NCBI RefSeq assembly: GCF_014395225.1
Contig: NZ_CP060723.1
Coordinates: forward strand, 2,418,001 to 2,482,000
Reading direction: 5' to 3'
Origin: Pedobacter roseus
Lineage (GTDB): Bacteria; Bacteroidota; Bacteroidia; Sphingobacteriales; Sphingobacteriaceae
DNA: 64,000 bases
Position numbers and translations under genes: made by a program. The notes under the pieces were generated by a model. It searched no databases. It saw nothing but the letters and a program-made list of their open reading frames with translations, and was not told the origin of the DNA. Shown here one piece after another: positions 26,907-36,386 of the stretch. Position 1 is the first letter of the stretch; the number at the start of each line of letters is the position of its first letter.

Positions 26907-29680
26907 TGAGACTCAGATTTATACTTTTCTGGTGTTTAACAATAATGTTCTGTAGCGCAAAGGCACAGCAAACAGAAAAACTATATCTATCCGGAACGGG
27001 GAACGACAATACCGTTAACTGGGATTTCTTTTGTACCGCTGGTGCAAATTCGGGCAAGTGGACAACCATTCCAGTACCTTCGAACTGGGAATTACAGGGT
27101 TTTGGAAAATACAATTACGGTTTTAATAAAGAAGAAAATAAAGGCAAAGAACAAGGGCTTTATAAATACAGTTTTAAGGTTCCTGCAGATTGGAAAAACA
27201 GAAAAATCAATATTGTTTTTGAAGGATCGATGACTGATACTGAGGTAAAAATCAATGGAAAATTGGCTGGAGAAATCCACCAGGGATCTTTTTATGTTTT
27301 CAGATATGATATTTCGAAATTAATAAAACTGGGAGGTGATAATTTACTAGAAGTGAAAGTATCCAAGCATTCTGCCAATCAATCTGTTAACGAAGCAGAA
27401 CGCAAAGCGGATTTCTGGATTTTTGGTGGTATTTTCAGACCTGTTTATCTTGAATCGGTACCTTTAACACATATTGATAGAATTCAGATCGATGCCAAAG
27501 CCAATGGAAATTTCGATGCGAAACTAGCTTACACAGGCGATGCGGATAAAGTTGAAGTAGAAGTTTTTACGAAAGATGGAAAACGTTTTGGCGATAGGTT
27601 TAGCACGTCAATTAAGAAAGGAACGCAAATCATAACGCTTAATCATCAGTTCACCAATCCGGCTTTATGGTCTACAGAGTTTCCAAATCTTTATACCGCT
27701 ACATTTACTTTAATTAAAAACGGGAAGGAAATTCACCAGTTTTCAAAAAATATAGGTTTCAGAACCGTTGAAGTAAAAGAACGCGATGGTGTTTACATCA
27801 ACGGCATGAAAATGAAATTCAAAGGCGTAAACCGTCACTCATTTTATCCATCATCAGGCCGTACTACGAGTAAAAAAATCAGTACTGCCGATGTGTTATT
27901 GATGAAAGAAATGAACATGAATGCCGTTCGGATGTCGCATTATCCCCCTGATGGTCATTTTTTGGATGTTTGCGATTCGCTGGGATTGTTTGTAATGGAC
28001 GAGCTGGCTGGCTGGCATGGCACCTACGATACACCAACGGGTACCAAATTGATGAAAGAAATGATGTTGAATGACGAAAACCATCCTTCGATTATCTTTT
28101 GGGCAAATGGAAATGAAGGTGGACACAACCGCGAACTGGATCATCTTTTTGCTGAAGAAGATATACAAAAACGTCCGTTAATTCATCCCTGGGAGGTTTT
28201 TGGCGGTTTCGAAACTACGCATTACCGCGAATTTAATTACGGAATTGGTAACTACGATCATGGACATAATATTTTAATGCCAACTGAATTTTTGCATGGT
28301 ATGTGGGATGGAGGTCATGGTGCAGGCATTGAAGATTACTGGAATGCCATGTGGAACAATCCGCTTTCTGCAGGTGGCTTTCTTTGGGATTTCGCCGACC
28401 AGGGTGTAGTTCGTACTGATCAAAATGGCGAACTGGATACCGACGGTAACCATGGCCCTGACGGGATTGTTGGTCCGTACCACGAAAAAGAAGGCAGTTT
28501 TTATACCATTAAAGAAGTTTGGAGTCCTGTTTTTGTTGAGAAAAGAGAAATGACTGCTGGATTTGATGGTTCGTTTCTGCTCGAAAACCGTTATGCTTTT
28601 ACCAACCTTAATCAATGTACTTTCAGCTGGAAATTGAAAAAACTAAAAGCAGGTGAGGATGCTGAATTTAAAACAGGAAAAGCGGATGCGCCAGATATCA
28701 AACCTTTTGAAAAAGGAAAATTAAAAATCAATCTTCCTGCTGATTGGAGAAATTTCGACGCTTTTTACCTTACTGCAAACGGACCAGATGGAAAAGAATT
28801 ATTTACCTGGAGTTTCCCAATTGCTTTGCCAAAGGATGATGCCGAAAAAATAGTTGTTAAAACTGGTTCTTCGAAAGTAATTTTAAAAGAGGAAGCCAAA
28901 AACTATCAGGTTTCAGCGAACGGAGTCGATTTAACCTTTGATAAAAACACTGGTTTGCTCCAACAGGCCAAAAACGTAAAGGGTATCATTCCGTTTTCAA
29001 ACGGTCCGGTTTTACAGGAAGGAGAAAATAATTTTAAAAATTTCACTACAAAAATGGAAGATGGAAACCTGGTGATTTCATCTAAATTCGATAAAAAAGA
29101 AAGCTGGAATACTTTACAATGGACCATTTACCCATCGGGTTGGTTAAAAATGGAAGTAAAATATTTTCCATCTGCTTATTTTACCACTTTCGTAGGCCTT
29201 AATTTTTCTTATCCGGAGACTGAAATCAAAGCTGTAGAATATAAAGGAAGCGGTCCTTACCGCGTTTGGAAAAACAGGATGAAAGGTACCCAATTCGGGA
29301 TCTGGAAAAAGGATTACAACAACTCGGCCACTGGCGAGGCGCCCTGGCAATATCCCGAGTTTAAGGGTTATTACTCGAACATGTATTGGTGCGAATTTAT
29401 TGGCAAACAGCAATCATTTAAAGTGGTAACCGATCGTGAAGATGTTTTTTTAAGGTTATTTACGCCAAAAAAATCAAAAGATACCGAATACGATAACATG
29501 AGTCCAACATTCCCGAATGGAGATATTTCCTTTATGAATGGCATTTCTGCAATCGGTACCAAAACACAAAAACCAGAAACCACCGGACCAATGGGCATGA
29601 AACATGTATTCTATGATTTTGATAAAGACCCGACCAGGTCATTAAATATGACGCTGTATTTTGATTTTTCGGGGAAATAG
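26906..29680 (+). CDS. GH2-family beta-glycosidase A
   Basis: 924 residues, signal peptide ending AKAQ. Standard GH2 order: sugar-binding jelly roll (about 30-195), immunoglobulin-like domain, TIM barrel (about 300-560), and further beta-domains. The barrel shows VNRHSFYPSSGR, NAVRMSHYPPDGHFLDVCD, acid/base Glu404 in ANGNEGG, and probable nucleophile Glu461 in MPTEFLHG. A C-terminal domain of beta-galactosidase small-chain type (about 650-920) suggests a beta-galactosidase, consistent with galactan side chains of pectin; glucuronidase activity cannot be excluded. Translationally coupled to the acetylesterase. Confidence 0.9.
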   Translation: MRLRFILFWCLTIMFCSAKAQQTEKLYLSGTGNDNTVNWDFFCTAGANSGKWTTIPVPSNWELQGFGKYNYGFNKEENKGKEQGLYKYSFKVPADWKNRKINIVFEGSMTDTEVKINGKLAGEIHQGSFYVFRYDISKLIKLGGDNLLEVKVSKHSANQSVNEAERKADFWIFGGIFRPVYLESVPLTHIDRIQIDAKANGNFDAKLAYTGDADKVEVEVFTKDGKRFGDRFSTSIKKGTQIITLNHQFTNPALWSTEFPNLYTATFTLIKNGKEIHQFSKNIGFRTVEVKERDGVYINGMKMKFKGVNRHSFYPSSGRTTSKKISTADVLLMKEMNMNAVRMSHYPPDGHFLDVCDSLGLFVMDELAGWHGTYDTPTGTKLMKEMMLNDENHPSIIFWANGNEGGHNRELDHLFAEEDIQKRPLIHPWEVFGGFETTHYREFNYGIGNYDHGHNILMPTEFLHGMWDGGHGAGIEDYWNAMWNNPLSAGGFLWDFADQGVVRTDQNGELDTDGNHGPDGIVGPYHEKEGSFYTIKEVWSPVFVEKREMTAGFDGSFLLENRYAFTNLNQCTFSWKLKKLKAGEDAEFKTGKADAPDIKPFEKGKLKINLPADWRNFDAFYLTANGPDGKELFTWSFPIALPKDDAEKIVVKTGSSKVILKEEAKNYQVSANGVDLTFDKNTGLLQQAKNVKGIIPFSNGPVLQEGENNFKNFTTKMEDGNLVISSKFDKKESWNTLQWTIYPSGWLKMEVKYFPSAYFTTFVGLNFSYPETEIKAVEYKGSGPYRVWKNRMKGTQFGIWKKDYNNSATGEAPWQYPEFKGYYSNMYWCEFIGKQQSFKVVTDREDVFLRLFTPKKSKDTEYDNMSPTFPNGDISFMNGISAIGTKTQKPETTGPMGMKHVFYDFDKDPTRSLNMTLYFDFSGK

Positions 29681-29994
29681 GTTGCAAGGTTGGAAAGTTT
29701 AAATGTTGAAACGTTTTGGTTGCATAGTAAACCTAGAACATTAAAACCTTTCAACATTAAAACACTAAAATAAATAAAGAAGTATCAGTGTAATCCAAAA
29801 ACCTGTGTAATCAACCGCGAAGCGAATAAAAGAGGTAAAATGGAAAATGTATGAGGTAATGAAAAGCAAAAAACCGTGAAGCGAAAAAAGAGAGAAATCA
29901 AAAATTTAGAAAGTTTAAATATTAAAACATTTGGGCGCCTGGCAAACCCTGAACATTACAACCTTTCAACCTTAAAACATTACAATTAAAACGA
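29681..29994. repeat. Repeat-rich spacer of phrase-like sequence
   Basis: 314 bases with no gene. It has two related stretches (about 29690-29770 and 29905-29992), each built of phrases such as GAAAGTTTAAAT, ACATTAAAACCTTTCAAC and CATTACAACCTTTCAACC, some in inverted orientation. In between is AGTATCAGTGTAATCC and two copies of a GTGAAGCGAA-like word. It looks like decayed dispersed repeats. No promoter is assigned. Confidence 0.5.
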
Positions 29995-32733
29995 ATGAAC
30001 ATTAAAACCTACATATCGATCATCTGCATTTGCTTACTACCCTTTTCAAAAGTGGTGGCACAAATCGCGTTGCAGCATACCACCTGCGAGATGCTCGAAA
30101 ATCCCCTGGGAATTGATGTTCAAAAACCCAGGTTTGCCTGGCATATCATTTCCAACGAACGTAATGTAATACAAACCGCTTATCAGATCCTGGTTGCTTC
30201 ATCTGCGGAAAAGTTAAAAGCAAATGAGGGTGATTTATGGGATTCAGGCAAAGTAAATTCATCAGAATCGATTCATATTACTTATAACGGAAAACCACTC
30301 AACAGCAGGCTAAAAGCATTTTGGAAAGTAAAAACATGGACCAATGCAGGACAAAGTGAATGGTCTGCGAATAATTATTTTTCGATGGGTTTGCTTTATT
30401 ATAAAGACTGGCCCAAAGGATGGATTGGTTTCGACAGGGCTTTTCCATGGGATAATATTAAAACAGATTCGCGTTTATCAGCAAGGTATTTCAGGAAAGA
30501 ATTTCAGAGTACAAAACAGATCAAATCTGCCACGGCGTCGATTATTGGTTTAGGTTTATATGAACTTTTCATCAATGGTAAAAAAGTAGGAGAAGATGTC
30601 TTGTCTCCATCGCCAACTGATTACACCAAAAATGTAAAGTATAATACCTACGACGTAACCAATTACATCCAGAATGGTAAAAATGCCATCGGTACAATTT
30701 TGGGCAATGGCCGGTTTTTCGCCATGCGTCAAAATGAAAAACCATATAAAATCAAAACATTTGGCTTCCCGAAAATGCTACTGAACATCAATATTGTGTA
30801 CACGGATGGAACAACTGCAAACATTGATACCGATGATAGCTGGAAAGGCACCGCCGATGGACCAATCAGGGCCAACAACGAATACGACGGTGAAGAATAT
30901 GATGCCACAAAAGAAGCTCAAGGTTGGAATAAAGTCGGTTTTGATGACAGTAAATGGTTAAAAGCCGAATTTGTGCAAGAACCAACAGGAACCATTGAAG
31001 CACAGATGAACGAAAATATGCGGGTAATGAATACACTAAAACCGGTTTCAATTTCAAAATTAGCCGGTGGAAGGTATATCCTTGATATGGGGCAAAATAT
31101 GGTGGGTTGGTTGCAAATTAAGGTAAAAGGGACAAAAGGAAAACAGATTAAACTGCGCTTTGCAGAATCCTTGCAGGAGAATGGTGAGCTTTTTACCGCA
31201 AATCTCCGCAATGCCAAGTGCACCGATTTATATACCTTAAAAGGTGGAGAAACGGAAACCTGGGAACCTACTTTTGCCTATCGCGGGTTCAGGTATGTGG
31301 AGCTTTCGGGATATAGTTATGAACCCTCCGTAAATGATTTCGCAGGAAAAATGATTTACGATAATATCAAAACGGTGGGTACCTTCGAAACTTCAGATGC
31401 ATTAACGAACCAGATTTTTAAAAATGCCTGGTGGGGAATTGCGGGCAGTTATAAAGGCATTCCGGTTGATTGTCCGCAACGTAACGAGCGCATGCCCTGG
31501 CTGGGCGATAGGGGCGCGGTAGCTTACGGAGAAAATTTTGTTTTTGATAATGGGAGGTTTTATGCAAAATGGTTGCAAGATATCCGGAATTCGCAAAAGG
31601 AAGATGGTGCTATTCCTGATGTTGCTCCAGCATTTTGGAGGTATTACAGTGATAACATGACCTGGCCCGGGGCCATGCTTTTGGTTACAGAAATGCTGTA
31701 CAAACAAACGGGCGATGTTGCTGCTGTCCGCGATAATTATCCGGCAATGAAAAAGTGGTTGGCCTACATGCAAGACCGCTATATGAAAGATTATATCCTC
31801 ACCAAGGATAGTTATGGCGATTGGTGTATGCCGCCTGTTACTATTGAGTCTGGAAGAGGAAAGAGTGCTGATAAAAAATATCCCTCTGAGCTAATTTCTA
31901 CAGCTTATTATTATCATTTTACCCAGTTAATGATCCAGTTTGGGAAAGCCATCGGCAACGAAGAAGATGTAAAAAACTATGAGCTTTTAGGGAATCAGAT
32001 CAAAGATGCTTTCAACCAAAAATATTATAACAAAGAAGGCTATTATGCTTCAAATGCATTAACTGATAACATCATTCCGCTTTATTTCGGGATGGTTCCT
32101 CAGAGTAAAGTAGAAACCGTTTTTAAAAGCATCACGAACACAGTAGAAGTAACCAATAAAGGACATTTAAGCAATGGATTGGTGGGTATTCAGTGGCTAA
32201 TGCGCTGTTTGAACGATTACGGCAGACCAGATTTGGCATACACGGTGGCTACTCAAAAAACTTATCCTGGCTGGGGTTACATGGTCGAAAATGGCGCTAC
32301 TACCATCTGGGAATTGTGGAATGGAAATACCGCCGATCCAAAAATGAATTCCCAAAACCACGTCATGATGTTGGGCGATTTATTAATCTGGTATTACGAA
32401 AACCTGGCTGGAATCAAATCCGAAAGTGCTGCTTTCAAAAAGATAACGATGAAACCTGAAATGATAAACGGCTTAAATTCTGTAAATGCAAGCTATAATT
32501 CGGTTTATGGCCTGATAAAAAGCAGTTATACCAAAACAGCAGATCAATTTAAATGGAATGTAACCATACCCGCAAATACAACGGCAATGGTGTATATTCC
32601 TGCAAATAATAGAAATGAAGTTTCAGAAAAAATAAAATCGGTTAAAGATTTAAAATTTATAAAAATGGAAAACAATAGAGCCGTTTATGAAATTGGCTCG
32701 GGTGATTATGCTTTCGTGGTGGAGCAGAAATAA
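29995..32733 (+). CDS. GH78 alpha-L-rhamnosidase A
   Basis: 912 residues, signal peptide ending VVAQ. GH78 architecture is complete: N-terminal beta-domains starting LENPLGIDVQKPRFAWHI (about 35-52), a rhamnosidase N domain (FINGKKVGEDVLSPSPTDY), an (alpha/alpha)6 barrel and a C-terminal sandwich. The catalytic loop DCPQRNERMPWLGDRG carries Glu498 as probable general acid. It hydrolyses terminal alpha-L-rhamnose, plausibly from rhamnogalacturonan or plant glycosides, in the periplasm. It is one of three GH78-type genes in the window. A repeat block follows. Confidence 0.93.
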   Translation: MNIKTYISIICICLLPFSKVVAQIALQHTTCEMLENPLGIDVQKPRFAWHIISNERNVIQTAYQILVASSAEKLKANEGDLWDSGKVNSSESIHITYNGKPLNSRLKAFWKVKTWTNAGQSEWSANNYFSMGLLYYKDWPKGWIGFDRAFPWDNIKTDSRLSARYFRKEFQSTKQIKSATASIIGLGLYELFINGKKVGEDVLSPSPTDYTKNVKYNTYDVTNYIQNGKNAIGTILGNGRFFAMRQNEKPYKIKTFGFPKMLLNINIVYTDGTTANIDTDDSWKGTADGPIRANNEYDGEEYDATKEAQGWNKVGFDDSKWLKAEFVQEPTGTIEAQMNENMRVMNTLKPVSISKLAGGRYILDMGQNMVGWLQIKVKGTKGKQIKLRFAESLQENGELFTANLRNAKCTDLYTLKGGETETWEPTFAYRGFRYVELSGYSYEPSVNDFAGKMIYDNIKTVGTFETSDALTNQIFKNAWWGIAGSYKGIPVDCPQRNERMPWLGDRGAVAYGENFVFDNGRFYAKWLQDIRNSQKEDGAIPDVAPAFWRYYSDNMTWPGAMLLVTEMLYKQTGDVAAVRDNYPAMKKWLAYMQDRYMKDYILTKDSYGDWCMPPVTIESGRGKSADKKYPSELISTAYYYHFTQLMIQFGKAIGNEEDVKNYELLGNQIKDAFNQKYYNKEGYYASNALTDNIIPLYFGMVPQSKVETVFKSITNTVEVTNKGHLSNGLVGIQWLMRCLNDYGRPDLAYTVATQKTYPGWGYMVENGATTIWELWNGNTADPKMNSQNHVMMLGDLLIWYYENLAGIKSESAAFKKITMKPEMINGLNSVNASYNSVYGLIKSSYTKTADQFKWNVTIPANTTAMVYIPANNRNEVSEKIKSVKDLKFIKMENNRAVYEIGSGDYAFVVEQK

Positions 32734-32738
32734 AATAA

Positions 32739-32762
32739 TGGTTCGTGGCGACACGAACTATG
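32739..32762. repeat. Short palindrome GGTTCGTG-CACGAAC (class D)
   Basis: GGTTCGTGGCGACACGAACT follows the GH78 stop. Related copies lie at 37379-37402 (inside a gene) and 41233-41256. Confidence 0.6.
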
Positions 32763-32788
32763 GCGAAAGAGAAATAAAGATAAAATAG

Positions 32789-32874
32789 TCGTCATTGCGA
32801 GGAGGCACGACGAAGCAATCTCTTTTGCAGAGTAGATTGCTTCGCCTGATGAAAAATCAGGCTCGCAATGACGA
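32789..32874. repeat. Class A palindromic repeat
   Basis: TCGTCATTGCGAGGAGGCAC ... GCTCGCAATGACGA, with inner CGAAGCAATC / GATTGCTTCG arms and the mini-hairpin CCTGATGAAAAATCAGG. Confidence 0.85.
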
Positions 32875-32892
32875 AAAAATTAAAACACAATT

Positions 32893-33552
32893 ATGAGAAA
32901 GTTTTTAAAACCATTACTGACTATAACTTTACTGATTACTTCAGTAAGTGTCTTCAGTCAGACCAAAGATGTAGTAGTGCCTGAAGAAATTTTAACCAGG
33001 GCAAAAGAATGGGTGGCTGCATTGAATTTAACCGATGCTACTAAAAAATCTGCGGTAGAAACTGCCATCATGGTCCATTTAACCACCGTTAGAGATTGGC
33101 ACAATGATCATCCATCTTCAACCGTTCCTGATGGCATCAATCCTGTAACGGGAAATAAATTAAGCGATCTGGATAAGCAAATTATTGCCGATTCTGCCAT
33201 GCCTTCAACTGTGCATCAAGCTTTAATAAACGACTTAAGAAAAAACCTCACACCAGAACAGCTGGAAACCATTCTGGATAAATACACCATCGGAAAGGTT
33301 GCTTTTACGATGAAAGGTTATAAAGCAATCGTTCCTGATTTAACGGCAGATGAAGAAGCAAAAATTTTATCTTTCTTAAAACAGGCCCGTGAGCAAGCTA
33401 TAGATTATAAAAGTATGAAAGAAATTTCTGCAATTTTCGAAATTTACAAAACCAAATCAGAACAATTACTCAATAACAACGGACGCAGCTGGAGAGCGCT
33501 TTACAGTGCGTATACTAAAAAAATAAAAGAGGAGAAAGCAGCTAAACAGTAG
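32893..33552 (+). CDS. DUF3826 family secreted protein (paralog 2)
   Basis: 219 residues with a signal peptide ending VFSQ. It shares the layout of the protein at 1478: repeated LTDA/LTPEQ helical segments, a central TMKGYKAIVPDLTADEEAKIL (compare MTYNVLPITYKAYQEEIL) and QAREQAIDYKSMKEISAIF. The conserved-looking WFGKYKGRINNYLSAAGYD block of paralog 1 is altered here to IFEIYKTKSEQLLNNNGRSW, so the paralogs have diverged strongly. It is placed among exo-enzymes, not beside SusC. Function unknown. Confidence 0.72.
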   Translation: MRKFLKPLLTITLLITSVSVFSQTKDVVVPEEILTRAKEWVAALNLTDATKKSAVETAIMVHLTTVRDWHNDHPSSTVPDGINPVTGNKLSDLDKQIIADSAMPSTVHQALINDLRKNLTPEQLETILDKYTIGKVAFTMKGYKAIVPDLTADEEAKILSFLKQAREQAIDYKSMKEISAIFEIYKTKSEQLLNNNGRSWRALYSAYTKKIKEEKAAKQ

Positions 33553-33570
33553 GCATTTTACTTAGCCAAA

Positions 33571-33680
33571 TCGTCATTCCCGCGCAGGCGGGAACCACGC
33601 AGTGCTCAGCGAAGCTAATCTTAAAGCAAAGGATATGCAGTGCTAATGCATTAGGATTCCCAGTCAAGCTGGGAATGACG
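33571..33680. repeat. Class B palindromic repeat (long form)
   Basis: TCGTCATTCCCGCGCAGGCG at the left and AAGCTGGGAATGACG at the right, with a mid-section containing two GCAGTGCT words. Lies between DUF3826 paralog 2 and the BNR protein. Confidence 0.8.
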
Positions 33681-33706
33681 CCAGCGGGTAGATTAATGAA
33701 ATAATT

Positions 33707-34843
33707 ATGTTAAAAAGAAAAATATACATCACATTAGGACTTGTTTTCGTAGCAGTAATTGCCGCTCATGCCCAGGTAGAAAAGTGGCAAACCGGCATTG
33801 TAAAACAGGAATTCCTTTACGATAAAGCGCCATTTCCATCGTGCCATTCTGCAACAATCGCCGAAACACCAACAGGTTTAGTCGCCTCATTTTTTGGAGG
33901 GACAAAAGAGCGTAATCCCGATGTTGAAATTTACATCAGCCGTTTTGTAGATGGAAAATGGCTAGCACCGGTTTCGGTAGCTAATGGTATCCAACCGGAA
34001 GGTAAGCGATTACCAACCTGGAATCCAGTTTTATATCAGGTGCCCGGCGGAGATCTGTTATTATTCTATAAAATCGGACCTAAACCTTCTGAATGGTGGG
34101 GTATGATGAGAACTTCAAAAGATGGTGGAAAAACCTGGTCGGATGCTACTAAATTGCCTGATGGTTATATCGGTCCGGTGAAAAATAAACCAGTTTTATT
34201 AAGTAATGGAAATCTTTTTGCGCCATCAAGCAAAGAAGGCGACGGCTGGAAAATCCATTTTGAAGTAACCAAAGACAATGGCAAAACCTGGAGAACCATT
34301 GGTCCGTTGCCCGAAAATGGAATCAAAGCCATTCAACCCAGTATTTTACAGCATGGAAACGGCAAACTGCAAATTTTAGCCAGAACCGCTAACCGTGCCA
34401 TTGCAGAATCCTGGTCTACAGATAACGGAGAAACCTGGTCGCCATTAACCAAAACTTCTTTGCCAAATAACAATTCGGGAACGGATGCCGTAACCATGAA
34501 AGATGGTCGCCATGTTTTAGTGTACAACCATGTATTGCCTCCCGGCGATTTAGCCAAAGGACCAAGAACACCATTAAATGTTTCCATTTCCAAAGATGGA
34601 AAAGAATGGTACGCGGCATTGATTTTAGAAGATTCGCCGATCAGTCAGTATTCTTATCCGGCAGTGATCCAAACCAGCGATGGCTTGCTACACTTCATTT
34701 ACACCTGGAGAAGAGAAAAAATCAAACATGTAGTGGTAGATCCATCAAAATTAAAACTAAAGAGAATTGAAAATGGTGTTTGGCCAAAACTGAAAGGTTA
34801 TACCGCGCCGGTAATTACCGAAACTAAAAACGAGGAGGGTTAA
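33707..34843 (+). CDS. Secreted sialidase-family (BNR_2-like) six-bladed propeller
   Basis: 378 residues, signal peptide ending AHAQ. At least three Asp boxes are visible (TSKDGGKTWSDA, TKDNGKTWRTI, STDNGETWSPL), typical of the sialidase fold, and the N-terminus has PFPSCHSATIAETPTGLVASFFGG as in BNR_2 proteins. A classical sialidase arginine triad cannot be confirmed by eye. Such proteins are frequent in Bacteroidota pectin loci; an exo-acting hydrolase or lyase on an acidic or deoxy sugar is possible. The next gene begins either 1 bp downstream or within the following repeat. Confidence 0.72.
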   Translation: MLKRKIYITLGLVFVAVIAAHAQVEKWQTGIVKQEFLYDKAPFPSCHSATIAETPTGLVASFFGGTKERNPDVEIYISRFVDGKWLAPVSVANGIQPEGKRLPTWNPVLYQVPGGDLLLFYKIGPKPSEWWGMMRTSKDGGKTWSDATKLPDGYIGPVKNKPVLLSNGNLFAPSSKEGDGWKIHFEVTKDNGKTWRTIGPLPENGIKAIQPSILQHGNGKLQILARTANRAIAESWSTDNGETWSPLTKTSLPNNNSGTDAVTMKDGRHVLVYNHVLPPGDLAKGPRTPLNVSISKDGKEWYAALILEDSPISQYSYPAVIQTSDGLLHFIYTWRREKIKHVVVDPSKLKLKRIENGVWPKLKGYTAPVITETKNEEG

Positions 34844-34887
34844 AATGATAAATGCTATTAGATGTATAATTTCGAGGTTATGGCGAT

Positions 34888-34974
34888 TGTCATTGCGGGG
34901 AGGCACGACGAAGCAATCTATCCTGTCAAGAAAGATTGCTTCGGCTGATGAAAAATCAGCATTCGCAATGACGG
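34888..34974. repeat. Class A palindromic repeat overlapping an esterase start
   Basis: TTGTCATTGCGGGGAGGCAC ... ATTCGCAATGACGGG, with inner CGAAGCAATC / GATTGCTTCG arms and a GCTGATGAAAAATCAGC mini-hairpin. The right end contains the ATG at 34968. Confidence 0.85.
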
Positions 34975-36383
34975 GCAGGGTGTGTAGATACTTAGCTATA
35001 TTATTTATTGTTTACCTATCTTATTTAAATAACGGCTTCGCCCAAACCCAAAACACCGACAACCTCTACAAAAAACCCTTGGTTGATGTCCTCAAAGAAA
35101 TCCAGACCCGGTTTAAAGTACAGATCAAGTATTCGGAGCCTCAGGTAAAAGATAAATGGGTAAACTATGCAGAATGGCGTTTCCGAAGCGATGTAGATGA
35201 AACACTAACCAATGTACTGATGCCATTGGATATGAAAGTAAACAAGGAAAAACCCGGCGTTTACAAACTTAAAGAATACGAATATTACCGATGGGAAGTG
35301 CAGGATGGTTGGGCTTATCTTGATACACTGGCGACAAAATATCACGATAAAGCCAGCTGGGAAAAACGTAAATCTGAAATCAAACCTGAACTTTATCAGG
35401 CCTTAATGTTATCACCTTTGCCTGCAAAACCTAATTCAAAACCTATTATCACGGCAAAAAGAGTTTTTGATGGTTATTCAGTAGAAAATATTGCATTAGA
35501 AATATTGCCTGGTGTCTGGATCAACGGATCACTTTACAAACCATTAAATGTTAAGGGAAAAATCCCGGTGGTGTTAAGTCCGGATGGGCATTGGGAAAAA
35601 CAACGCTACAGACCCGATTGCCAGATCCGTTGCGCCACCATTGCCAGAATGGGAGCAATGGCTTTCAGCTATGATTTATTTGCCTGGGGCGAATCGATGC
35701 TCCAGTTTAAATATGAAGACCACCGCCGTAGTTTAGCACAAACCGTGCAGGCTTTAGGTGGAATAAGGATTTTAGATTATTTCTCTTCTTTAAAAGAAAC
35801 GGATACCAGCAGAATCGGCATCAGTGGCGGTTCAGGTGCAGGCAGTCACTCTATTTTAATGACTGCTATGGACGATAGGATTAAACTAAGCGCTCCGGTG
35901 GTGGCCATGTCATCATACTTTTATGGTGGTTGTCCTTGCGAAAGCGGTATGCCCATCCACCAATGTGGAGGCGGGACAGATAATGTAGAACTGGCTGCTA
36001 TGGCAGCACCGCGACCACAATTATTGGTTTCGGATGGTGGCGATTGGACAGCACATACACCCCAGCATGATTTTCCGTATCTCCAAAAAATGTACAGCTA
36101 TTATGGTGTGCAAGATAAAGTTGAAAATGTACATCTTCCGAATGAAAAACATGATTTCGGCATTAATAAACGCATTGCATTGTACGATTTCCTGATCAAG
36201 AACTTCAAACTTAATGGCGCTGCTGTTAAAGATAAAACCGGCAAATACGACGAAAGCAAAGTGACCATCGAAAAGGAAAACGCGATGTATGTTTTTGGTG
36301 ATAAGGGCGAAAAATTACCTAAAAATGCGGTGATGGGATTCGAAAACCTGGAAAAACTCTTTCCGTTAAGTACAACAAAATAA
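34968..36383 (+). CDS. Secreted STN-domain / alpha-beta hydrolase fusion (acetylesterase-like)
   Basis: 471 residues from the ATG at 34968, giving the signal peptide MTGRVCRYLAILFIVYLSYL to FAQ. A longer reading from 34845 (512 residues) has a good GAGGAGG site but places 41 mostly repeat-encoded residues before the signal. Residues about 30-95 look like the short secretin/TonB (STN) domain of FecR/TonB systems. The rest is an alpha/beta hydrolase of acetyl-xylan-esterase/dienelactone type, with candidate triad Ser286 (GISGGSG), Asp356 or Asp359 (VSDGGDW) and His395 (EKHDFG). It probably removes ester groups from pectin. STN fused to an esterase is unusual. The TIM-barrel gene starts 3 bp later. 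Confidence 0.75.
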   Translation: MTGRVCRYLAILFIVYLSYLNNGFAQTQNTDNLYKKPLVDVLKEIQTRFKVQIKYSEPQVKDKWVNYAEWRFRSDVDETLTNVLMPLDMKVNKEKPGVYKLKEYEYYRWEVQDGWAYLDTLATKYHDKASWEKRKSEIKPELYQALMLSPLPAKPNSKPIITAKRVFDGYSVENIALEILPGVWINGSLYKPLNVKGKIPVVLSPDGHWEKQRYRPDCQIRCATIARMGAMAFSYDLFAWGESMLQFKYEDHRRSLAQTVQALGGIRILDYFSSLKETDTSRIGISGGSGAGSHSILMTAMDDRIKLSAPVVAMSSYFYGGCPCESGMPIHQCGGGTDNVELAAMAAPRPQLLVSDGGDWTAHTPQHDFPYLQKMYSYYGVQDKVENVHLPNEKHDFGINKRIALYDFLIKNFKLNGAAVKDKTGKYDESKVTIEKENAMYVFGDKGEKLPKNAVMGFENLEKLFPLSTTK

Positions 36384-36386
36384 CAG

